Source: Firmicutes bacterium CAG:882
GTDB taxonomy: Bacteria; Bacillota; Clostridia; Lachnospirales; Lachnospiraceae
Direction: 5' to 3'
NCBI GenBank assembly: GCA_000435595.1
Contig: FR895438.1
Location: 60,344 to 114,331 of the forward strand
DNA: 53,988 bases
This document shows, one piece after another, positions 44,661 through 52,546 of this stretch. The position numbers were made by a program, and so were the translations under genes. Under the pieces are notes generated by a model. The model saw only the letters and a list, made by a program, of their open reading frames with translations. It searched no databases and was not told the origin of the DNA. Each line of letters starts with the position of its first letter. Positions within the stretch are counted from its first letter, which is position 1.

Positions 44661-44828
44661 ATGAGCGAAAATTACAGTGAACAGAACAAGTCCTATAACT
44701 ATGGAGGAGAGCATAGCAAGTCCTCGAACAAGAATCAGAACAAGTATTCAAACAAGAATCAGAATAAGGCAACTGATAAGAATGAGAATAAGTCAGAGAA
44801 CTGCCATGATGGCGCTCAGGGAAAGTAA
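44661..44828 (+). CDS. 55-residue Asn/Lys-rich peptide
   Basis: MSENYSEQNKSYNYGGEHSK begins a hydrophilic 55-residue peptide with an internal repeat SNKNQNKYSNKNQNK and one Cys near the end. TGAGG lies 6 bases before the ATG, and a hairpin follows 40 bases after the stop. It has no hydrophobic core and would be disordered, like small clostridial spore or stress peptides; that comparison is by composition only. No Asn-rich spore family can be named with confidence. Confidence 0.5.
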   Translation: MSENYSEQNKSYNYGGEHSKSSNKNQNKYSNKNQNKATDKNENKSENCHDGAQGK

Positions 44829-44868
44829 TCTGACAACAACGCCGTAAAGATTATAAAATGTGAGTGAG

Positions 44869-44896
44869 GGCAGGATGTGCGCATGCATATCCTGCC
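44869..44896. terminator. hairpin between convergent small-peptide and permease genes
   Basis: GGCAGGAT (44869-44876) pairs with ATCCTGCC (44889-44896). T content after it is modest on either strand. Confidence 0.6.
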
Positions 44897-44919
44897 ATTT
44901 GCTTTGAAAATTCCGGTGT

Positions 44920-46032
44920 CTACAGAAGCAGAAAACAGAATGCAGTCAATATTATAAGGAAAATAAGGTTGTATATTGTGAATGTAAGTACATAATTTCC
45001 TTTATGGGCATCGTCAGAAGCACAATAGCCGCGAAAAGATATGATGCTTGCCAGGGATGCAATCAGCGTTCCCAGCCCTCCGATATTGACGCCGTACAGA
45101 AGAGGAAGGTAATTGGTTGTGAAGCCCGACAGAAGTATTGCAGCAGGTACGTTGCTTATAATCTGCGAAAAGCCAATGCCGAGAAGCATTTCACGTCCTG
45201 AAATCAGACGGCTCATAATGGATGATACTGCCGGAATGCGCTCCATATTGCCTATAAATACAAAAAAACACACGAAGGTTAAGAGCAGAAAGTAATCAAT
45301 TTTTTTAAAAAGAGTTCTGTCACACAGCAGTATTGTTATGACAACAATGCAGAGCATAATCGGATAGCTGATAACGTGGCTTACGCAAGCCGTGCAGACG
45401 AGAAACAGAAGTATGTATATCATCGGTCTTATCCCTCCTGTTATTTGACTGTTGGAAGGAGCAGTGTTTTCCGAAAGAGGTGTATTTTTTAAAAGAAGTA
45501 CACCTATAAGCAGGAGAACGGCGGATAATGCAGACAGAGGAAGCATACGCAATATAAATTCCCGTATGGATATGTGGAATGCAGAGTACAGATACAGGTT
45601 CTGCGGGTTGCCGACAGGAGTGAGCATGCTGCCGAGATTGGCGGCAATGGTCTGTAATGTAATTACAGGTATCAAGAGGCTTGTTCTGCCTGTAAGTGTC
45701 AGCAGCATAACCGCAAATGGGACGAACGTGATAAGTGCAACATCGTTGGTTATGAACATTGAACTGAAAAAACACAAAAAGACAAGTATAAGAGCAAGAC
45801 TTCGTGTATTCTTTGCATGCTTAAGAAGCCGTGAGCCGAGAGCGGCGAACATACCGGTTTCCTTAAAGCCCGCTACGACGAGCATCAGACAGAAGAGCAG
45901 GGCGATGACTCTGTAATCTATGTATCCGGCATATTCGGCGTCGGGGGTGACAAAGAAGGCGGATATAATGGAGAGAAGGACCGCGGCTGACAGGACGGCC
46001 TCTTTTTTGATAAAGGAAATGAATGATTTCAA
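44920..46032 (-). CDS. ArsB/SLC13-type anion permease
   Basis: A 370-residue polytopic protein of the ion transporter superfamily. The helical hairpin signature SSMFITNDVALITFVPFAVM (about 91-110) and GSMLTPVGNPQNLYLY (about 133-149) are the ones seen in ArsB, NhaD and CitMHS/SLC13 relatives. At about 370 residues it is shorter than typical SLC13 carriers (about 450-500), like many clostridial citrate/arsenite-like permeases. The substrate (dicarboxylate, arsenite or another anion) cannot be read. It follows a small hypothetical gene after 5 bases. Confidence 0.75.
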   Translation of the reverse strand: MKSFISFIKKEAVLSAAVLLSIISAFFVTPDAEYAGYIDYRVIALLFCLMLVVAGFKETGMFAALGSRLLKHAKNTRSLALILVFLCFFSSMFITNDVALITFVPFAVMLLTLTGRTSLLIPVITLQTIAANLGSMLTPVGNPQNLYLYSAFHISIREFILRMLPLSALSAVLLLIGVLLLKNTPLSENTAPSNSQITGGIRPMIYILLFLVCTACVSHVISYPIMLCIVVITILLCDRTLFKKIDYFLLLTFVCFFVFIGNMERIPAVSSIMSRLISGREMLLGIGFSQIISNVPAAILLSGFTTNYLPLLYGVNIGGLGTLIASLASIISFRGYCASDDAHKGNYVLTFTIYNLIFLIILTAFCFLLL

Positions 46033-46037
46033 GCTGT

Positions 46038-46307
46038 TTAATCCTCCTCAATAACATGAATTTCGAGGTAATCGAAATCTATGTGTTCTACAAAGCTGTC
46101 CTGTGTAAAGCGTGTCTTGCTGTGCTTCCTAAAGTCATTGATATTGATGTCCAGCCATATAGGTGTCTGAAGGTCGAATGTATGACAGACCTTGTCGAGT
46201 GCGTCGAAAACCTTTTTGGTTCTGTTGATATTGTAATCATCATTGCATACGACCATATCGCGTACAAGATGATTGTCCTTGAATTCTTTAGCCCATAATC
46301 GAAACAT
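46038..46307 (-). CDS. small hypothetical protein upstream of the anion permease
   Basis: 89 residues, MFRLWAKEFKDNHLVRDMVV to EIHVIEED. It is acidic and soluble with an alternating strand-helix pattern (RTKKVFDALDKVCHTFDLQT, PIWLDININDFRKHSKT). I know it only as a type of small conserved protein in Lachnospiraceae, with no assigned function. AAGGAGGAC precedes the ATG, and it ends 5 bases before the permease start, so the two form an operon. Confidence 0.65.
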   Translation of the reverse strand: MFRLWAKEFKDNHLVRDMVVCNDDYNINRTKKVFDALDKVCHTFDLQTPIWLDININDFRKHSKTRFTQDSFVEHIDFDYLEIHVIEED

Positions 46308-46384
46308 GAGTGTCCTCCTTGCCTGTGGCGATGATGGAGGTATTATAGCACATATTTGTCAAATAAAAAACATACATATCGGAC

Positions 46385-46462
46385 GTTCAACAAATAAAAT
46401 CATGGCATCCTGCCAAAACTGATGTTAAATCGCAGGATTGCCATGACTTTATGCTGTTGAAC
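46385..46462. repeat. 78-bp imperfect palindrome overlapping a promoter
   Basis: GTTCAACA (46385-46392) pairs with TGTTGAAC (46455-46462). Inside this, CATGGCATCCTGC pairs with GCAGGATTGCCATG with one bulge. The right outer arm contains the TTGAAC -35 box of the next promoter, so the structure and promoter overlap. Confidence 0.6.
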
Positions 46463-46486
46463 TCAGTATTAAAGATGTGGTATAAT
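46457..46486 (+). promoter_or_regulatory. sigma-A promoter of the PTS_EIIC_2 gene
   Basis: TTGAAC (46457-46462), 18-bp spacer, TATAAT (46481-46486). The transcript would begin at the tandem repeat and have a leader of about 200 nt. Confidence 0.6.
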
Positions 46487-46488
46487 GA

Positions 46489-46652
46489 GCGAAGCACGGA
46501 CAGCGAGAAAATCAGGGATTTTCGAGCTGAGCAGAGCGAAAGAGTCGGCGTTCGAGAAGATGGCGATAGTGCGAAGCACGGACAGCGAGAAAATCAGGGA
46601 TTTACGAGCTGAGCAGTGCGAAGGCGTCAGCGTTCGAGCTGAGCGTTGCGAA
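46489..46652 (+). repeat. 82-bp tandem repeat, two units, in the PTS gene leader
   Basis: GCGAAGCACGGACAGCGAGA begins both units (46489 and 46571). The first about 58 bases of each are nearly identical; the rest diverges. Short GCGAA and CGAGCTGAGC motifs recur within. An open frame crosses it from 46485, but it begins inside the -10 box and has no ribosome site. Confidence 0.75.
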
Positions 46653-46694
46653 AGCGGGTATGCTGTGATTATATAACATCAGGGGGGATTAGGA

Positions 46695-47723
46695 ATGAAA
46701 AAGATTTTTAATAATATATTTGTCGACGGATTCACCGGAATGACATTTGGGCTGTTCGTCACATTGATACTCGGAACGGCTTTCACACAGCTCGGAGCAT
46801 GGATTGGCGGGGCTGTGGGCGCACAGCTTGCGGCGATAGGAAATGTCGCTAAGACTCTCACGGGAGCCGGAATAGGGGTTGGGGTTGCGGCAAAGTGCAA
46901 CGCGGATTCGCTTGTCACGGTTTCTGCCGCGATTGCGGGAATGTTAGGCGCATTTCACAGCGTGACGGCGGTTGCATTAGGAGCGGTCGGAGAACCGCTC
47001 GGTGCATTTATTGCTGCATATATCGCAATACAGGTAGGAATGCTGATTTCCGGAAGGACGAGCTTTAGCATACTTGTAACGCCGATTATCTCGATATTTG
47101 CGGGCGCACTTGTCGGATATTTTGTCGGACCGTATATAACGAAGTTTGTGTATTGGCTCGGCAGTCTTGCAAGCTACAATGTGGCACAGTCGCCTATCGT
47201 TGGCGGCATAATTGTTGCCGTGCTCTTTTCGATGTTCGCTGCGATGCCTGTGAATGTTATTGCAATAGCAGTTTCAATAGGACTATCCGGCGTGGCTGCA
47301 GGTGCAGCTACCATTGGAGTATGCTGCAGCATGGTTGGATTCGCTGTTGCCGGATATAGTGAGAATAAAATAGGCGGAATGCTTGCAATAGGATTCGGAA
47401 CGTCTATGCTTGAATTTCCTAACATCTTAAGACGCCCGCTTATATGGATTCCTTCCATAATATCTGCGGCGATATTAGGTCCGGCAGGAAGTGCTCTTCT
47501 TCATATGAGTAATTCAGCGGCAGGAGCCGGAGCAGGTTCGCTTATACTTATAGGTCAATTCTCGACATGGCATTCGATGGTTCCGTCTACACCGGGAGCT
47601 ATCGTGATAATAGAGATGGTGCTTATGCACTTTCTGCTTCCGGGGCTAATAAGCCTGTCGGTCAGCGAAGTAATGCGCAAGCTTAGCTGGATTAAAAATG
47701 GAGATATGAGGCTTCAGGCTTGA
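46695..47723 (+). CDS. PTS_EIIC_2 family membrane permease
   Basis: A 342-residue polytopic protein with about nine or ten helices, rich in Gly/Ala. NIFVDGFTGMTFGLFVTLIL at the start, TLTGAGIGVGVAAKCNADS, and MLEFPNILRRPLIWIPSIIS near 240-260 are typical of the PTS_EIIC_2 family, which is related to PTS IIC domains but usually lacks IIA/IIB partners. None is encoded here. Its substrate is unknown. GGGGGGATTAGGA precedes the ATG. Its last 78 bases overlap the convergent YyaC gene. Confidence 0.75.
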   Translation: MKKIFNNIFVDGFTGMTFGLFVTLILGTAFTQLGAWIGGAVGAQLAAIGNVAKTLTGAGIGVGVAAKCNADSLVTVSAAIAGMLGAFHSVTAVALGAVGEPLGAFIAAYIAIQVGMLISGRTSFSILVTPIISIFAGALVGYFVGPYITKFVYWLGSLASYNVAQSPIVGGIIVAVLFSMFAAMPVNVIAIAVSIGLSGVAAGAATIGVCCSMVGFAVAGYSENKIGGMLAIGFGTSMLEFPNILRRPLIWIPSIISAAILGPAGSALLHMSNSAAGAGAGSLILIGQFSTWHSMVPSTPGAIVIIEMVLMHFLLPGLISLSVSEVMRKLSWIKNGDMRLQA

Positions 47724-48299
47724 ACGCATAGGTGACAGACAGTACAGCAGACCGTCGGCAATGGCATCCGCAAGATTCATCACAGTGGACAGTCTGGTTG
47801 TCTGTAAAAGCATTGGGTCGTTGCTTCCGGATACATTTACGATGCCGGTGATGTGAAGGTCGCCGACATCGGGAAGCTGTTTGTTCACTCCCAGACCGGG
47901 TCTTAGCGGTCCTGTACCTACGGTCACGTAGCCGATATGATTCTTCGTGCCCAGCGACGCATCCACGGCGATACAGAAGGGCTTGCCGTGCCGTCTCTCG
48001 ATATCCGAGAGTACATGCTCGAGATTGATTGCATGCACAGGCGAATCAAGAGTGCCGTAGACGGTTATTCCGTTTTCGGTGAGTTTTCGGCTGTCTGAGA
48101 TTATTCTGTTGAGGAGCTTATAACCTACAATCGGTCCGAGACTGTCACCTGTGGAACGGTCGGTGCCTATACACAGGATGACGACATCATCAAGTGCCTT
48201 GTCGGATTTGAGGAGAAGCTCGGTGAGACGGACTCCTATTTTGCAGGCAGCACTGCCCGCTGCGGTATCAAAATAATAATTTTCAGTCAATGTTTTCAT
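47646..48299 (-). CDS. yyaC: YyaC-type spore protein (germination-protease-like, DUF1256)
   Basis: 217 residues. Motif GTDRSTGDSLGP (45-56), then TLDSPVHAINLE and DASLGTKNHIGY, the same acidic pattern as the aspartic-type germination protease GPR. YyaC family proteins are sporulation-associated and related to GPR, but substrate evidence is weak. The ATG at 48299 gives the usual family start (KTLTENYYFDTAAG), although no good ribosome site precedes it; a TTG at 48338 is an alternative. The convergent overlap with the permease gene is 78 bases. Confidence 0.78.
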   Translation of the reverse strand: MKTLTENYYFDTAAGSAACKIGVRLTELLLKSDKALDDVVILCIGTDRSTGDSLGPIVGYKLLNRIISDSRKLTENGITVYGTLDSPVHAINLEHVLSDIERRHGKPFCIAVDASLGTKNHIGYVTVGTGPLRPGLGVNKQLPDVGDLHITGIVNVSGSNDPMLLQTTRLSTVMNLADAIADGLLYCLSPMRSSLKPHISIFNPAKLAHYFADRQAY

Positions 48300-48509
48300 A
48301 TACGAATTATATGTAAAAATGGACAGCTTTATTCGCAAACCATATACTCATAGGGATTTTTTGCGAAAAAACATTAAAAAAGTCGCAAAAAAAAGATGCA
48401 CTTGCCGATAGAAAATGTTAAACTGTTAGTGTTCATGTAATAAAGCCGTATGCGGCACCGCGGATATGGCTTTGTGACAGCTTTATGCGGTGCAGAAATG
48501 AGGTTAAGA

Positions 48510-49688
48510 GTGAAGGAACATGTAGTAAAAAAGAAGAACAGCCACGAACTGCCTAAGAACATACGCCAGGTAGGGGATTTGGATTTAGATAAAAGAGTAT
48601 ATATTGAAGATTATGCTTTTTCGTTTGTCAGAGAGCTTACTCTTGATGAGGACGAGGAGGGCAGAGTCGGAATTCTGCTTGGCGAGGAGAAGAAGATTGA
48701 CGGAGAGAATTACACCTTTGTCTATGGGGCAATGGAAATCACGAATGCTTCCGTCTATGACGGCAAGGTAAGCTTTACACAGGAGACATGGCCGCTTGTG
48801 AACACGAACCGCAGTACATATTTTGAAGGTATGGATATTGTGGGCTGGTATCTTGTGTCATCTACTATAAGACCTGAGAAAAATATGGCTCTTGAGAGGA
48901 CACATATCGACAGCATAGGCAGATACAAGGCATTTTTGTATGTCAATCCCAATGAAAAGACTGAGGAGATATATAGCTGCTTTGATTCAGGGCTTGAAAG
49001 CCTTGATGGTTATATAGTGTATTTTGATAAAAATGAACAGATGCAGAGGTATATGGCAGAGGTTAAGCCGGCAAAGAAGCCTACAACTGCAGACGATATG
49101 GTTATGAAGAGGTACAGACAGGTTATGAGAGAGAATAAGAGTGAGCCAAAGGCAAGACAGCAGTTATCGATAATGTATGCGCTCAGCGCAATTTTAGTTA
49201 TATTTGTGCTTGTTGCGGGAGTGGCAAGACTTCAGTCTGAGAGTCATGCGGACAGCAAGGAATCCATGGTTGAGAGCGGCGGAGATTATGTTGAGAATAA
49301 TACGGCAGTCAATGCGACACCGGCGGCTACACAGGATGAGACACTTGACATCAATTATGCTGACGGAAATGTGGAGACTACGGAGGCACCGCAGGAGAGC
49401 GTATCCGATACGGAGACACCGGCAGAGGAGACATCGACTGAGGCGGAGACGGTTACCGAGGAGACGACAACAGAGGAAGTGACGACCGAGGAGGTTACAA
49501 CAGAGCCTGAGACAACGACGCAGGCACATCGCTCATATGTGGTACAGTCAGGAGATACCTTATCGGGTATTATCATTAAGGAATACGGCAGCTATGATAC
49601 GGAAAAGCTCAATGCACTTCTTGAGCTCAACGGGATCACTGACGGAGGAAACTCGATCAATATAGGCGATGAGCTTCTGCTTCCATAA
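48510..49688 (+). CDS. membrane protein with inactive JAMM/MPN-like domain and C-terminal LysM
   Basis: 392 residues. Residues about 25-185 resemble an MPN (JAMM) fold: a VGILLGEE strand (53-60), VYGAMEITNASVY, then IVGWYLVSSTIRP (about 110-122) and FLYVNPNEKTEEIY. Active JAMM proteins read GWYHSHP; here both His are lost (L115, S117). One membrane helix follows (about 220-240), then a Thr/Glu-rich extracellular linker (about 255-335) and one LysM domain (YVVQSGDTLSGIIIKEYG to INIGDELLLP) at the end. The MPN-like part would be cytoplasmic and LysM would hold peptidoglycan. The GTG at 48510 is 6 bases after TGAGG; the ATG at 48498 is the alternative. It is followed after 14 bases by a DUF5711 gene. 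Confidence 0.72.
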   Translation: MKEHVVKKKNSHELPKNIRQVGDLDLDKRVYIEDYAFSFVRELTLDEDEEGRVGILLGEEKKIDGENYTFVYGAMEITNASVYDGKVSFTQETWPLVNTNRSTYFEGMDIVGWYLVSSTIRPEKNMALERTHIDSIGRYKAFLYVNPNEKTEEIYSCFDSGLESLDGYIVYFDKNEQMQRYMAEVKPAKKPTTADDMVMKRYRQVMRENKSEPKARQQLSIMYALSAILVIFVLVAGVARLQSESHADSKESMVESGGDYVENNTAVNATPAATQDETLDINYADGNVETTEAPQESVSDTETPAEETSTEAETVTEETTTEEVTTEEVTTEPETTTQAHRSYVVQSGDTLSGIIIKEYGSYDTEKLNALLELNGITDGGNSINIGDELLLP

Positions 49689-49702
49689 ATAGGGATGATT
49701 TT

Positions 49703-50833
49703 ATGTCAAAAAAGGTAAAAGTTTTAACAGTTACTGCAGTTTTACTTGCGGTGTTTGCGGTGGGCGCATATTTTATGCATGGCTACATGAACCGTAAGCC
49801 TGTTTACACGGGTTATACCACGGTTAAGTCTACGGACAGGGCGGATAGCAAGAGCGCATCGTATGCGAAATTCGGAGACGGATTTGTCCGTTACAGCAAG
49901 GACGGAATAGCATATTATAATTCGGATAATACGCCGCAGTGGAATGCGTCTTATGAATTGCAGATTCCCACGCTTGATGTGCGCGGCGATTATTGTGCGG
50001 CTGCGGGAATCGGCGGTTCGTGGGTGTATGTGTTCAACAAGTCAGGTGCGGTAATGTCAGTAGATACGATTCTTCCGATTGTCGGGGTAAGCGTGGCAGC
50101 CAACGGGTGTGTGGCGGTTATACTTGAGGATGGAAATACCCAGTATATTGATATGTATGATACCACCGGTGAGAAGGCATACCGGATTAAGACCTCGATA
50201 AGCGGAAACGGAGTCCCGACGGACATAAGTATATCCGATGATGCGGTTAAACTTATGGTGGCTTACAGCGGAATTGAGGAGAATGAGATTGGAACAAGCG
50301 TCATATTCTATAATTTCGGCGAGGTCGGAAAGAATGAGGCTGAACGTCTTGTGGGAGGTTTTGACCAGTACTCAGGAATGCTTGTTCCGATGGTTCAATT
50401 TGTGACTGCCGATACGGCGATAGCTGCCGCGACAGAAAAGCTGAGCATTTACAGTATCACACAGTATCCTAAGCTTGTGGCTGATATTGTGTATGAGGAT
50501 GAGCTTCATGGGATATTCTATTCACAGCAGTATATTGGACTCGTACTTCGCAACCATGAGCAGGGGTATCCGTACAGAATAGAAGTGTATGATATAAAGG
50601 GAAGCAGGCTTGGTAGCTGCATGATAGAGACCGACTATAAGGAATATGCTTTTGTTAAAGATAATATATTTATGTATGACGACAATGATGTAAGGCTGTT
50701 GTCATTCTCGGGCAAGGAGCGTTTCAGGTATACGTTCGAGACAGCGATTGACAGCCTCGTCCCTGTTTCGGGGGATGATACCTATGTGTATATCAACTCG
50801 AGAAAGGTTCAGAAAATCAGGCTGACAGAGTAA
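49703..50833 (+). CDS. DUF5711 family membrane-anchored beta-propeller-like protein
   Basis: 376 residues. One N-terminal helix (about 6-26) anchors an extracytoplasmic domain of repeated beta blocks with YAKFGDGFVRYSKDGIAYYN, VSVAANGCVAVILEDGN, TDISISDDAVKLMVAYSG and IEVYDIKGSRLGSC. The spacing suggests a seven-bladed propeller of the DUF5711 type. The function is unknown. With the LysM protein just upstream it may form an envelope complex. AGGGATGATTTT is a weak ribosome site. Confidence 0.68.
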   Translation: MSKKVKVLTVTAVLLAVFAVGAYFMHGYMNRKPVYTGYTTVKSTDRADSKSASYAKFGDGFVRYSKDGIAYYNSDNTPQWNASYELQIPTLDVRGDYCAAAGIGGSWVYVFNKSGAVMSVDTILPIVGVSVAANGCVAVILEDGNTQYIDMYDTTGEKAYRIKTSISGNGVPTDISISDDAVKLMVAYSGIEENEIGTSVIFYNFGEVGKNEAERLVGGFDQYSGMLVPMVQFVTADTAIAAATEKLSIYSITQYPKLVADIVYEDELHGIFYSQQYIGLVLRNHEQGYPYRIEVYDIKGSRLGSCMIETDYKEYAFVKDNIFMYDDNDVRLLSFSGKERFRYTFETAIDSLVPVSGDDTYVYINSRKVQKIRLTE

Positions 50834-50889
50834 GATGCGCAGTCAGCGAAGTCGATTGCAAATATTCGTGATAAATTTATTAAAAAATC

Positions 50890-50918
50890 TTGACATCAGC
50901 AGATAAGTCTGATATACT
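50890..50918 (+). promoter_or_regulatory. promoter of tRNA-Cys
   Basis: TTGACA (50890-50895), 17-bp spacer, TATACT (50913-50918), 20 bases before the tRNA. Confidence 0.85.
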
Positions 50919-50938
50919 ATAAAAGCTGTTGATGGCAT

Positions 50939-51009
50939 GGCGACTTAGCCAAGTGGTAAGGCGTGGGACTGCAACTCCCTGATCGTTGGTTCGAGTCCGA
51001 CAGTCGCCT
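50939..51009 (+). tRNA. tRNA-Cys (GCA)
   Basis: 71 nt. The acceptor stem GGCGACT/AGTCGCC is perfect. The anticodon arm GGGACTGCAACTCCC carries anticodon GCA, and the T arm is TTGGTTCGAGTCCGA with the TTCGA loop. The discriminator base is T. CCA is not encoded. A T-run follows immediately. Confidence 0.95.
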
Positions 51010-51117
51010 TTTTTACAGCGGAATCCTGAAGGCTTCAAGGCTTTCAGGATTTTTAAGTTGAGTGAGGTAAAATCCGGGAGTTCGCTTCCGAGCTGCTTAT
51101 TGAAGCGGGGTATGGAC

Positions 51118-51306
51118 ATGGAATTTGAAACAGGTGATGTGATTACAATGAAGAAGCCTCATCCGTGCGGAAGCAGGGAGTGGGAGATTCTGCGTGTCGG
51201 GGCAGATTTCAGGCTCAAGTGCATGGGATGCAGTCATCAGGTTATGCTGCCGCGCAAGCTGGTGGAGAAGAATTTCAGAGGATTTGTGAAAAAAACACTT
51301 GCATAA
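51118..51306 (+). CDS. DUF951 family small protein
   Basis: A 62-residue protein, MEFETGDVITMKKPHPCGSR to GFVKKTLA, with PHPCG and LKCMGCSHQVMLPR. Three Cys and a His could bind zinc. DUF951 proteins commonly precede rpsF-ssb-rpsR in Firmicutes, as here (102 bases later). The ATG at 51118 lies 7 bases after CGGGG; the ATG at 51112 is an alternative two codons longer. No biochemical role is known to me. Confidence 0.8.
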   Translation: MEFETGDVITMKKPHPCGSREWEILRVGADFRLKCMGCSHQVMLPRKLVEKNFRGFVKKTLA

Positions 51307-51408
51307 TCCAAATGTATATGATAACATCTACATTTGTGATATATTATTTATTTCCTTGCTCTGTACAAGAGTTACAGGGCCAGAGACCATAAGGAGGTAC
51401 AAGAAAGC

Positions 51409-51696
51409 ATGAACAAGTACGAATTAACAGTTGTTATCAGTGCTAAGTTAGAAGACGAGGCAAGACTTGCAACACTTGAGAAAGTGAAGGACATGATCGC
51501 TCGCTTCGGCGGTACTGTAACTAATGTAAACGATTGGGGTAAGAAGAAGCTTGCTTATGATATTCAGAAGATGAGCGAAGCATTCTATACTTTCGTTGAG
51601 TTTGATGCACCTGCTACTGCACCTGCAGAGCTTGAGGCACAGCTTCGTATCATGGACGGCGTTGTAAGATATCTTTGCGTTTCCGTAGAGGCATAA
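51409..51696 (+). CDS. rpsF: 30S ribosomal protein S6
   Basis: 95 residues, MNKYELTVVISAKLEDEARL to VVRYLCVSVEA, a complete S6. It contains DWGKKKLAYDIQKMSEAFYT. It binds S18 on the 30S platform. AAGGAGG precedes the ATG. The 102-base leader has a CAAATGTA/TACATTTG inverted repeat (about 51309-51336). Operon: rpsF-ssb-rpsR. Confidence 0.97.
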   Translation: MNKYELTVVISAKLEDEARLATLEKVKDMIARFGGTVTNVNDWGKKKLAYDIQKMSEAFYTFVEFDAPATAPAELEAQLRIMDGVVRYLCVSVEA

Positions 51697-51730
51697 TCTT
51701 GTGACATATCATCCGAAAGGAGAGTAGTCT

Positions 51731-52180
51731 ATGAATAAGGTAATTTTGATGGGAAGATTGACAAGAGATCCTGATGTGCGTGTAAGCACAGGCGAGAGAT
51801 CAATGTCAATTGCAAGATATACACTGGCAGTTGACCGCAGAGGAAGAAGAAGCGATAACGGCGAGCAGACAGCGGATTTTATATCCTGTGTTGCATTCGA
51901 CCGTGCTGCTGAGTTTGCGGAGAAGTACCTTCATCAGGGTACGAAGGTTGTGGTTACCGGAAGAATCCAGACGGGAAGCTACACCAACAAGGACGGTCAG
52001 AAGGTATACACAACAGATGTTGTTGTAGAGGATCAGGAGTTTGCAGAGAGTAAGGCTGCAGGCGCTAACAACGGAGGCTTTGCACCGAGCGACAGACCAA
52101 TGCCTGCCGCAGCAGCACCGGCGGATGGATTTATGAATCTTCCGATGGGTGTTGAGGATGAAGGTCTTCCTTTCAACTAA
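51731..52180 (+). CDS. ssb: single-stranded DNA-binding protein
   Basis: 149 residues. The OB fold (1-105) begins MNKVILMGRLTRDPDVRVST, contains FISCVAFDRAAEFAEKYLHQ, and ends in VVVEDQEFAES. A Gly/Pro/Ala linker and the acidic tip DEGLPFN follow, which recruits repair and replication partners. It lies 34 bases after rpsF and 23 before rpsR. Confidence 0.97.
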   Translation: MNKVILMGRLTRDPDVRVSTGERSMSIARYTLAVDRRGRRSDNGEQTADFISCVAFDRAAEFAEKYLHQGTKVVVTGRIQTGSYTNKDGQKVYTTDVVVEDQEFAESKAAGANNGGFAPSDRPMPAAAAPADGFMNLPMGVEDEGLPFN

Positions 52181-52203
52181 ATTTTTATAAGGAGGTCACG
52201 ATA

Positions 52204-52470
52204 ATGCCAAATATCAGAGAAAATAAGTCTTCCGACGCTCCAATGAAGAAGAAGCTTGGACGCAGAAGAAAGAAAGTTTGCGTATTCTGCGGAGACAAGA
52301 ACGGCGTTATAGATTATAAGGATGTTAATAAGTTAAAGAGATATGTATCTGAGAGAGGTAAGATTCTTCCTAGAAGAATTACCGGAAACTGCGCTAAGCA
52401 TCAGAGAGCACTCACAGTTGCTGTTAAGAGAGCACGTCATATCGCTTTAATGCCATACACATTAGACTAA
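52204..52470 (+). CDS. rpsR: 30S ribosomal protein S18
   Basis: 88 residues with KVCVFCGDKNGVIDYKDVNK (a CxxC form), YVSERGKILPRRITGNCAKH and the end RHIALMPYTLD. It is complete. A strong terminator closes the operon. Confidence 0.97.
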   Translation: MPNIRENKSSDAPMKKKLGRRRKKVCVFCGDKNGVIDYKDVNKLKRYVSERGKILPRRITGNCAKHQRALTVAVKRARHIALMPYTLD

Positions 52471-52500
52471 TTTAAGGCGTAAGGAATCGTAAGACGGTTT

Positions 52501-52536
52501 AAAAAGGGACATATCCTATGGATATGCCCCTTTTTT
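52501..52536 (+). terminator. terminator of rpsF-ssb-rpsR
   Basis: AAAAAGGG and CCCCTTTTTT flank an ATATCC/GGATAT stem with a short loop. Confidence 0.88.
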
Positions 52537-52546
52537 GATGTAACAG

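Noticed and set aside
46489..46652. Possible CRISPR array
   Set aside because: Only two long 82-bp units, no regular short repeat-spacer structure and no cas genes in the window.
46485..46676. 63-codon open frame over the tandem repeat before the PTS gene
   Set aside because: Its ATG overlaps the last bases of the -10 box, there is no ribosome site, and its composition reflects the repeat rather than a protein.
51307..51408. S6:S18 autoregulatory leader motif before rpsF
   Set aside because: A CAAATGTA/TACATTTG inverted repeat is present, but I could not identify the conserved bulged CCG structure with confidence.
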